DNA from: Flavobacterium segetis
GTDB taxonomy: Bacteria; Bacteroidota; Bacteroidia; Flavobacteriales; Flavobacteriaceae
Reading direction: 5' to 3'
DNA length: 64,000 nucleotides
NCBI RefSeq assembly: GCF_900129575.1
Contig: NZ_FQWE01000011.1
Location: forward strand, 1 to 64,000
Numbering within the stretch: the first letter of the stretch is position 1; each line of letters opens with the position of its first letter. The notes beneath the pieces were generated by a model, which had not been told where the DNA came from, searched no databases, and saw only the letters and a program-made list of their open reading frames with translations. Positions 44,483 through 51,558 of the stretch are shown here, one piece after another. Both the position numbers and the translations under genes were made by a program.

Positions 44483-47311
44483 TTAAAACCATTTTCGATT
44501 AAAAAGATTGATTAGCGTCTTAGGCGAAAAAGTGAAAATAAATCTAATTTTTTCATTGTAATTATTTTGTGAAATTTCCCACCCGTTATTAGAGTAAACT
44601 GGAAAATACAATTCAAAGTAATCAGTGACCAAGTTTAAGCGAATGCCACTATCATATACAAATTTCCCGTTTTTAAATTCACTTTTTATTATTCCTATAT
44701 CGCCATAAGCTTCAATCCAATTCCAAATACTATAACTCGCATTAAAACTTGTAATCCATCGATTAGCAAAAGGGGATGCTATTTTTGATTTAAATCCACC
44801 TTCGGCAATAATGTATTGTTGACTAAAGAGTCCAGCGTTTTCTGATCTTCCAAGGTAATTATAATCAAATAAATAGTCAGTGGGTCTATCTAAAGCAAAG
44901 CTAAAGAAATCAGATTTTGTTCTATTATATAAAAAAGCTCCTGCATAAAAACGCAAATTTATTTGACGGTTGTCTTCAAAAAGTTTCCTGTATTCAATTT
45001 CACTAGTGATCTTTCCAAATTTTCCAGCTATTTGAACATTGGTAGCAAAGTTAAAGTGATTAGTTACCTCCGTTTTTGTATTGATATATCGAGCATCAAA
45101 AACGGAATAATTTGAAGGAGAATCGTTTAAAGCTATTAAACTTTGTTCTTTGTTAACAATTACTTGTCTGAATGAAATAAGTTGTTTTCGATTATCTCTG
45201 AAATTAGGTTGTCTAATTCGCAATTGAAGTGATGGGTTCAAGCGTAAATAAGTTGCATCTTCAGCGTAATGAAAATAAGATCCGCTTATGGAATATCGTG
45301 CATTGTAAAGAATGGTATTTCTAAAATTTTGATTAACCACAAATACAGCTGAACCAGATAAATTATTTGATTTAGTGGAGTAAGATGGGTTAATATCAAA
45401 AATAAATGGTTTCTCTAAAATTGTTTTGTTGTGTAGCCGCAATCCAGGAGTAATCCCATCATATAGATTATATCCTAATGAAGGAACATATAAAATTTGA
45501 TTGTAATAAGGATCCTCTAAATCTTTCATAAAGGCAAATTTCACAGGTCGATTATTTGGAAAAAAACCGTCTAATTTTCGCCAGTTATTTCTTAAGTTGT
45601 ACTCAGGTACTTCATTTTTGAGATTTAAAACAAGCTTGTCTATATTGCCTCGGGAAATTGTAAAAGTACTGTCACATTCTTCAATATCTAACCATTGTTT
45701 AAATACAATCTCACCTTTCTTTGTTCCATAGATAGGAATAGGTATTGGTGCCCCTGTTTTATTTATCACTGAAAAAGTTATGCTATCTTTAGTTTTCGTA
45801 ACCTTTGAGAATTTATAATCAATAATCGCTCTTGAATCAATGACCGTATTGAAAAACCAACTAATATCTTTCTTTGAATTTTCTTTTAATATGAATTCAA
45901 AATCAAATCTAGAAACTTGCGATATCTTATCTTTTTTGTAAAACTGACCAATGCTATGTTGTACCGTATTGTTTTGCAAATAATCGTCTAAAAAACGAAT
46001 GCTTAAACCAGCGCGATATTTACTAGCTATTTGCTCGTTAAATTTGATCAACGTATTCTTGGGATTTCCAAGTGGTTGGTCTAAATTTCTTCTAGCCATC
46101 AGCATGTAGAAATAGCTGTATTGGCCATTGAAGTCTATTTTGGCAAGATTAAAGCTTTTTAATAATTTAATTTTCGAGGCGCTTCCTATCATTTTCGTAT
46201 CAGGATAATGCTCATCAATATACTTCATCATAGCATAAACCTGAATTCCATCATAAATCCAGTTGTCTTTTCTGGGATCTAAATGCAAACTACTTTTCAA
46301 AAACTCATTTAGATACGTTTTTAAAAATTTTATTTCATAAATAAATTCATCGGGAAACGGACTCAAAAATGACGGCAGTTGATTTAAACCGTAAAACGGA
46401 TTACGTTCATAATTTACTTGACTAACAACTATCTTATTATAAGGATAATCACCAATTAAATCCTTGGTGTAATTTACAATTCTATCAATTACAATTGCCT
46501 TTTGAATGTCATTTAGCTTATTATCTTTTAAGTCAGTTGCGACTTCAACTGCTTCGTTTTTAAAAACAACAAAATTAGAATTTGGTTCAATTGTCAAATT
46601 AAAATCAGTTCTATTGTTACCTGATAATTCATAAGTAACAAAGCCATTACTTATTTTTGAATTTGTACTTTCTAAATCAGTTGTCGCAACAAGCGGATTT
46701 GGAATTTTTAGTTTTATTTCAAAGTTGGTGTTGGCATTAGCGATATCATCTAAATTGTTGTTACTATTACTTATAAAAATATGATTTTCATATCGAGCGG
46801 GAGTGAGGTACCAATTTTTTAAAGTAAAATTTCCGTTTTCACCGTAACCATATCTTGTAAATTTATCACTTGGAATTTTACTTTCATAGGAAAGATTTAC
46901 AATTAATTTTTGCTGTGGAAGAAGTTGCTCTTGTAATTGTAAGATAATATAATCTGGATTTTTTTCTGGTCGCTGCCAAAGCAAAATTTTATTTTTAGTA
47001 TTGCTTATAACTAAATCCGTTGTGCTGCCGCGTTCTTGTTCTTTAGCCAAATGAAAACCTCTATAAAATTCATCAGAAAAACGCTTTGCTAAGGGAGTAT
47101 TTTTGTTAGAGTATGCGTTGTTCCAATCGTTTAAAACAATCGTTTTTAAAGTATCATTTGTCTCATTGAAAAATGTGAGCTGCTGATTTACCAGCACTGT
47201 TTTCTTTTCAGAATTTAGCTCAACTACCATTTTAGAATGATGTTGCGCATACTGTTTTGCAGATATTAACAAAACAATAAAAATCAAAACAATTTTAGAG
47301 GATAATTTCAA
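44483..47311 (-). CDS. M1-peptidase-like (inactive) domain fused to an outer-membrane beta-barrel
   Basis: 942 residues. The start is a TTG at 47309-47311: the frame has an in-frame TGA about 20 codons upstream and no ATG before the signal peptide (SKIVLIFIVLLISAKQYAQ). Residues about 25-520 follow the M1 aminopeptidase plan (beta saddle YGENGNFTLKNWYLTPARYE, helical domain). At the zinc site the HExxH is absent (KTYLNEFLKSSLHLDPRKD) and the later Glu position is NWIYDGIQVYAMMKY, so it should be catalytically dead. From about 590 it becomes an outer-membrane barrel (YNLYDGITPGLRLHNKTILE, NTILYNARYSISGSYFHYAE, KIRFIFTFSPKTLINLFNRKWF end). Probably an outer-membrane protein with a periplasmic binding domain; role unknown. 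Confidence 0.8.
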   Translation of the reverse strand: MKLSSKIVLIFIVLLISAKQYAQHHSKMVVELNSEKKTVLVNQQLTFFNETNDTLKTIVLNDWNNAYSNKNTPLAKRFSDEFYRGFHLAKEQERGSTTDLVISNTKNKILLWQRPEKNPDYIILQLQEQLLPQQKLIVNLSYESKIPSDKFTRYGYGENGNFTLKNWYLTPARYENHIFISNSNNNLDDIANANTNFEIKLKIPNPLVATTDLESTNSKISNGFVTYELSGNNRTDFNLTIEPNSNFVVFKNEAVEVATDLKDNKLNDIQKAIVIDRIVNYTKDLIGDYPYNKIVVSQVNYERNPFYGLNQLPSFLSPFPDEFIYEIKFLKTYLNEFLKSSLHLDPRKDNWIYDGIQVYAMMKYIDEHYPDTKMIGSASKIKLLKSFNLAKIDFNGQYSYFYMLMARRNLDQPLGNPKNTLIKFNEQIASKYRAGLSIRFLDDYLQNNTVQHSIGQFYKKDKISQVSRFDFEFILKENSKKDISWFFNTVIDSRAIIDYKFSKVTKTKDSITFSVINKTGAPIPIPIYGTKKGEIVFKQWLDIEECDSTFTISRGNIDKLVLNLKNEVPEYNLRNNWRKLDGFFPNNRPVKFAFMKDLEDPYYNQILYVPSLGYNLYDGITPGLRLHNKTILEKPFIFDINPSYSTKSNNLSGSAVFVVNQNFRNTILYNARYSISGSYFHYAEDATYLRLNPSLQLRIRQPNFRDNRKQLISFRQVIVNKEQSLIALNDSPSNYSVFDARYINTKTEVTNHFNFATNVQIAGKFGKITSEIEYRKLFEDNRQINLRFYAGAFLYNRTKSDFFSFALDRPTDYLFDYNYLGRSENAGLFSQQYIIAEGGFKSKIASPFANRWITSFNASYSIWNWIEAYGDIGIIKSEFKNGKFVYDSGIRLNLVTDYFELYFPVYSNNGWEISQNNYNEKIRFIFTFSPKTLINLFNRKWF

Positions 47312-47386
47312 GCAGTGAGAATTAAAATTTGAAAAAATAAATATACTTAAAATTCACTTCAAAATGTATAATGTAGTTAAATAAAA

Positions 47387-47409
47387 AAAGCTGTCAGGAC
47401 GACAGCTTT
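47387..47409 (-). terminator. Terminator after the LOG gene
   Basis: AAAGCTGTC / GACAGCTTT stem with five-base loop, 4 bp beyond the stop; T run on the minus strand. Confidence 0.88.
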
Positions 47410-47412
47410 GCA

Positions 47413-48141
47413 TTAAAAATTAGGTGATAAATCATATTTTTTATAGAATTTATCGAGGATTTCAACAACCTCATCTGCAGTATCTACAATTTTAAATAAA
47501 TTTAAATCATCTTCGCTAACAGTAGCTTCGCGCGCGACCAAAACGTTTTTAATCCAATCAACTAAACCGGACCAAAAACTGGTTCCCACTAATATTATAG
47601 GAAAACGAGCAACTTTCTTAGTTTGTATTAACGTTATCGCTTCAAATAGTTCATCCATAGTTCCAAAACCGCCTGGCATTACTACAAAACCTTGGGAGTA
47701 CTTGACAAACATCACTTTGCGAACAAAGAAATAATCAAAATTTAGATTTTTATCTCTATCAATATATGGATTAAAGTGCTGTTCAAATGGAAGCTCAATA
47801 TTTAATCCTACCGATGTGCCACCACCAAGATGAGCACCTTTGTTCCCCGCTTCCATAATTCCTGGTCCACCACCAGTAATTACACCATAACCAGCTTTAC
47901 TGATTTTAAAAGCGATTTTTTCAGCCAATAAATAATTTGGACTATCTGATTTTGTTCTCGCTGAACCAAAAATACTTACGCAAGGTCCTATTCGCCCCAT
48001 GCTTTCATAACCGTTAACAAATTCGGCCATGATCTTAAAAATTGCCCAACTATCATTGGTACGAATTTCGTTCCAGTTCTTTTGCTTTAATCGATCTTGG
48101 ATTACTTTATCATCATCATTATCAAAATCTTCTATTCTCAT
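47413..48141 (-). CDS. LOG family protein (long form)
   Basis: 242 residues, TIGR00730 family with an extra N-terminal helix (DDKVIQDRLKQKNWNEIRTN). It has VSIFGSARTKSDSPNYLLAE, GVITGGGPGIMEAGNKGAHL, the KVMFVKYSQGFVVMPGGFGT segment with PGGxGTxxE, and DELFEAITLIQTKKV. The GGGPGIMEA form is typical of lysine-decarboxylase-like LOG proteins that cleave nucleoside monophosphates. A second LOG gene of a different subgroup is at 13041. Single gene with its own terminator. Confidence 0.9.
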   Translation of the reverse strand: MRIEDFDNDDDKVIQDRLKQKNWNEIRTNDSWAIFKIMAEFVNGYESMGRIGPCVSIFGSARTKSDSPNYLLAEKIAFKISKAGYGVITGGGPGIMEAGNKGAHLGGGTSVGLNIELPFEQHFNPYIDRDKNLNFDYFFVRKVMFVKYSQGFVVMPGGFGTMDELFEAITLIQTKKVARFPIILVGTSFWSGLVDWIKNVLVAREATVSEDDLNLFKIVDTADEVVEILDKFYKKYDLSPNF

Positions 48142-48171
48142 ATTTTAAAATATCATTAAATTTTTATTTTT

Positions 48172-48312
48172 TAAGCTTAATCCTGTTTTCCGCTTCAATC
48201 TTTTCCGCCATCGGTTTTTTTTCTAAGAACTTACAAGAGCTTCCGCTGGTCGCTTTGTATTTTCAAGAAAATTCACCAATAGCTTAAAAGGATTTTCACT
48301 GCAATCAGGGCT
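48172..48312 (-). repeat. Dispersed flavobacterial intergenic element, copy C
   Basis: On the minus strand: TAGCCCTGATTGCAGTG, AAAATCCTTTTAAGC, a variable 80-bp middle, then AAGATTGAAGCGGAAAACAG and ATTAAGCT. Outer blocks correspond to those of the copies at 18726-18820 and 25909-26003; the middle differs. Confidence 0.6.
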
Positions 48313-49011
48313 AAAATCGATCCACTAAAGTACATATTTATTTTACAATGTCAGTATATGTTTTTTTAAAAGCATTCCTTATTTCGTTTTTATAGCTGTA
48401 GTCATTTGCACTTATTTTTTTACCAGAAATAATTTGTGAAGCTGTACCATCAATAGCATTTTTATTGCTCTAGACAACTGTTTGATAATGCTATTTTTGC
48501 TGTTTTCTGCCAGAAAGGGAATGTAATTATTTCTATTTTCAATTGTTGATGCGTTTAAACATGATATTTTAACTTTATAAGTATAAATTGGCGTTGTAGT
48601 TTTTGCATTTACTAAGAAATTTTCTTTGAGATTATAAACGAATTTCAAACAGTTTTACGTGCTTCATTATAATTATTACGTTGTATTCAAAATGAAAAAT
48701 TTGAATTCTCTTTTCTGGGAACTTTAAAACAATAATAGTTTTATACTAAAATTCGTTTAAAATGCTGTGACTGATGAAACCATCGAATACAATTAACGTA
48801 AAAACAAGTGAAATTATCGACTCAAGATATAGAAAAAATCAATTTTTTAATTTTTAATGATTTCAGTTAAAGTACTCACAACTAATTAGCTAATCCACTC
48901 CATTTTTCATTGCTCTACATTTTATTTTGTAGCGAGTATTCTTGAAAATTAATACAATCAAATTGTTGTTACAACTATGTTAAACTAGTTAACAATAACG
49001 ATAGATTCAAT

Positions 49012-49019
49012 ATATTTGG
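49012..49019 (+). promoter_or_regulatory. Possible -7 box for the HMA protein gene
   Basis: TATATTTG, an exact TAnnTTTG match, 113 bp before the ATG at 49133. No clear -33 element. Confidence 0.35.
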
Positions 49020-49132
49020 AAAAATTATACGTTCATTATGTATGAACTCAGTTTGGTCCCATGAACCGATAAAAGTAAATTAATTAGCGCTGATAGCTAT
49101 AAGAATCAATAAATAATAAACTATATCTAAAT

Positions 49133-49483
49133 ATGAAAAATTCATTATTACTAATTTTCTTCTCGCTATTTACAATTGTTTTGTCAGCTCAAGAAGTAAA
49201 GAAAAATCAAAAAGCAATAATAAAAACTAATATTGTGTGTGATCATTGTCAAGAATGTGAAACTTGTGGAGGGAATTTTAAATCTAATATGCTTAAAATA
49301 AAAGGTGTAAAGATGTATGAACTGGATGAAAAAAATATGACAATCACTGTTTTTTATAATACTCAAAAAACAAATTTAGATACTATTAAAGGCGCTATTT
49401 CAAAAATGGGCTATGATGCTGATGATATTAAAGCTGATGCATCAGGAGTAAGTCAACTCGATGATTGTTGTAAAAAAGTATAA
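49133..49483 (+). CDS. Secreted heavy-metal-associated (HMA) domain protein with Cys cluster
   Basis: 116 residues. Signal peptide (SLLLIFFSLFTIVLSAQ), then one ferredoxin-like HMA domain. The metal loop usually reads GMxCxxC; here it is NIVCDHCQECETCGGNF, with four Cys at three-residue spacing. The rest of the fold is normal (LKIKGVKMYELDEKNMTITV, TIKGAISKMGYDADDIKAD). A second Cys pair ends the protein (QLDDCCKKV). Likely a periplasmic copper or zinc carrier or sensor; metal not determinable. No metal exporter gene next to it. Confidence 0.82.
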   Translation: MKNSLLLIFFSLFTIVLSAQEVKKNQKAIIKTNIVCDHCQECETCGGNFKSNMLKIKGVKMYELDEKNMTITVFYNTQKTNLDTIKGAISKMGYDADDIKADASGVSQLDDCCKKV

Positions 49484-49562
49484 TTTTAGAAGGCCAGCGA
49501 AATTAGAATATATTTTTTTATATTTTAATCGTACCAGCAGGCCGTAATCAATCCTCTACGAA

Positions 49563-49660
49563 AAACCCTGCAGCCGAGAGAAAGCTGTAAAGGTTTAAAA
49601 AATACCGATTATAATGCAGCTATTTACTTTCATTGCATACCATTTCACCGCAATGAAAGT
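49563..49660. repeat. Two hairpins between the HMA gene and the insertion repeat
   Basis: First: AAACC, CAGC / GCTG, GGTTT nested arms at about 49563-49598, followed by AAAAAAT. Second: ACTTTCATTGC (49626-49636) and its exact complement GCAATGAAAGT (49650-49660) around a 13-base loop. The first could terminate the HMA transcript; the second has no T run and no assigned role. Confidence 0.45.
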
Positions 49661-49731
49661 TGGTTAAAAAACACTCGATAGTATTACTGCAGTTAATTAT
49701 TACGCCGTGGTCAAGTTTATTGTAACAAAAC

Positions 49732-49792
49732 TTTACTCTAACTCCTTTTTCAAAAACTGCGCTGTATAACTTTTTTTGCTTTTTGCTACTTC
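49732..49792. repeat. 61-bp direct repeat, left copy (displaced uvrA 3' end)
   Basis: Identical over 61 bp to 54184-54244, which is the last 19 codons plus the stop of uvrA. It starts TTTACTCTAACTCC and ends TTTTTGCTACTTC. There is no uvrA sequence beyond it. It ends 30 bp before the stop of the DUF2357 nuclease gene and marks the distal edge of the cassette. Confidence 0.93.
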
Positions 49793-49822
49793 TTTGGAGT
49801 TATCATGTTCATCATATATTAT

Positions 49823-51547
49823 TTATGAATTAATTTCTAATAACTTTTTGATGCTATTATTCAATAAATCGCTTTCATCTTCAAAGTTTAGGCCAATGCT
49901 GCCAATTGAGGGATAGACAGGGTTATCACTATTTAAATCATATTCCTTTTTTTGATAGTAATCAATAGAATCTTCAATTCCAGGAAATAATACAAATAAT
50001 GCTAAAGGGTCGAAATAAGCACCAGTTTTATTTCCTATACCGTGTAAGTACTTCAAAGTTAATTCAGGATAATCTTTTTGTTCAATAGTTCTTAATTTTT
50101 TGTATTTAGCATCGATAATGATGAATTTACCATTTTCTAATTCGATGAAAAAATCAGGTTTTAATTTTCCAGAATTGTTTCGAACTGTAATAAGTTTGTT
50201 TGGTATAATTTCAAAATACAAATAATGATTAATTCCTTTTTTAATCAATTTTATTTTATTAGGAAAACCATCATCATTTTGACTAATTTCTTCAGCGTCA
50301 TATTCCAATTTTTTGAAGGAGTCTATTAGCTTATAAAAACAAGCTTTTTCAAATAATTGATCCATTCTATTTATTCCTTTAAATAATTTTTTATCTTTTG
50401 AATAAGTAGCATTTTTATTAAGTAACCATTCTATTAATTTTTCAAACACGAAATTATAATGTTCTTTCGATTCTATTTTGTTTGTATTTAGGAAATCTAA
50501 AGTTTCAGTACTTACGGGAATATGTTGATCTAAATGAAATTTAATTTTAATTATGTTTTCATCTATGTCTTTTAAACGCTTTAGACTCCTTTTGTAGGAA
50601 TAAAAATTTAATCGACCCTCAAAAGTAATTTTAGAAAAATTTTTAATATCTTCTTCAAATGAATCTTTAATATGATTTAAAAAAAGTTTTAATTCAGTTA
50701 TAAAACCATGTATTATTTGATTTTCAATCGTATCTGTACTTTCGTCAAGCTCATTTGAAAGTATTTCTACAGGAGAGAAGAGTCTATTATTTATTATTAT
50801 TTTGTTAAGATCACAAGATGTAGTAGGATATAAAGTGTCTAAATTATTTATCAACCAAATTAATGATTCGTCCGAAGTATTTACTTCTGATGTATAGTTT
50901 ACAATTTCATTTTTTTGTCTGATAATCCTAATTTTGTCAAAACTAAAAGAGTTAAGATATTCTTTTTTTAAATCATTAATAAAATTTTCACAAAAAGTAA
51001 GTAACCATTCTACTTTATCATCATTATTTGATGGACTAGCTGTATGTTTTAATAAGGAATGTTTTGTCCATATTTTGGTACTTTTTGATTCTATATATTT
51101 AACCAGTGAATCAAACTCCGTCTCATTAATTTTTGATGAATTAACATTTATACTAAAAGAATGTATTGTTTTTTCGGTTTTATTGTCAATTAAAAGAATG
51201 TCACAGCGACCAATAGGATAGTTAACAAATAGCCTATAAAACCATATTTTTTGATGAAGAGAAGCACAAAACAATTCTTTACTGTAATTCTCAATCCTAA
51301 ATTTTTGACTTTGAAAATAATCTTGAAGAGAATCGTAATCAAGCACATAGATATATTTATGCTTTATTTGTGTTAGTCTAGTGATTTTTAAAGGTATATC
51401 TGTAATATCAATTCTAACATCACCACAATCGGAATCACTCTCTAAATAGAAAGAAAAATTATCAGTTTCATCAATATAATCTCCTTGGTATAATCCAAAA
51501 GTTTGATTCTGATTGTTTTTGAAGCAATGTAAAATACAATTCATCAT
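49823..51547 (-). CDS. DUF2357 / PD-(D/E)xK nuclease, McrC-like effector
   Basis: 574 residues starting with two consecutive ATGs. The N-terminal two thirds have the helical/beta make-up of DUF2357 proteins (FCASLHQKIWFYRLFVNYPI, NFYSYKRSLKRLKDIDENI). At about 463-482 there is a PD-(D/E)xK nuclease core: KPDFFIELENGKFIIIDAKYK (Pro-Asp ... Asp-Ala-Lys), then LKYLHGIGN as the following helix. This matches McrC-type nucleases that work with an AAA+ GTPase partner. The partner is the gene 11 bp upstream on the same strand. By family, the pair cleaves modified or invading nucleic acid; the target is unknown. The sequence is rich in Lys, Asn and Ile and looks unlike uvrA beside it. Confidence 0.8.
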   Translation of the reverse strand: MMNCILHCFKNNQNQTFGLYQGDYIDETDNFSFYLESDSDCGDVRIDITDIPLKITRLTQIKHKYIYVLDYDSLQDYFQSQKFRIENYSKELFCASLHQKIWFYRLFVNYPIGRCDILLIDNKTEKTIHSFSINVNSSKINETEFDSLVKYIESKSTKIWTKHSLLKHTASPSNNDDKVEWLLTFCENFINDLKKEYLNSFSFDKIRIIRQKNEIVNYTSEVNTSDESLIWLINNLDTLYPTTSCDLNKIIINNRLFSPVEILSNELDESTDTIENQIIHGFITELKLFLNHIKDSFEEDIKNFSKITFEGRLNFYSYKRSLKRLKDIDENIIKIKFHLDQHIPVSTETLDFLNTNKIESKEHYNFVFEKLIEWLLNKNATYSKDKKLFKGINRMDQLFEKACFYKLIDSFKKLEYDAEEISQNDDGFPNKIKLIKKGINHYLYFEIIPNKLITVRNNSGKLKPDFFIELENGKFIIIDAKYKKLRTIEQKDYPELTLKYLHGIGNKTGAYFDPLALFVLFPGIEDSIDYYQKKEYDLNSDNPVYPSIGSIGLNFEDESDLLNNSIKKLLEINS

Positions 51548-51558
51548 AAATATATCGC

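Larger units (their letters stand above)
48142..49132. other. Long non-coding gap (991 bp)
   Basis: No gene supported in either strand; a 78-codon minus-strand frame (48412-48648) has no domain, signal or neighbour support. It holds copy C of the dispersed element (48172-48312) and, at 49012-49019, a TATATTTG box that could start transcription of the 49133 gene. Confidence 0.45.

Noticed and set aside
13041..48141. The two LOG genes (13041 and 47413) as a duplication
   Set aside because: They belong to different subgroups of the family (193 and 242 residues, different N-termini) and share only family motifs.
48412..48648. 78-codon minus-strand frame in the 48-49 kb gap
   Set aside because: Low-complexity AT-rich translation without domain or neighbour support.
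30933..49728. Palindromic TTGTWACAA sites at 30933, 36411, 48967 and 49720 as a common operator
   Set aside because: Two lie upstream of stress-like genes, but in DNA this AT-rich one to two matches are expected by chance in 64 kb, so four is weak evidence.
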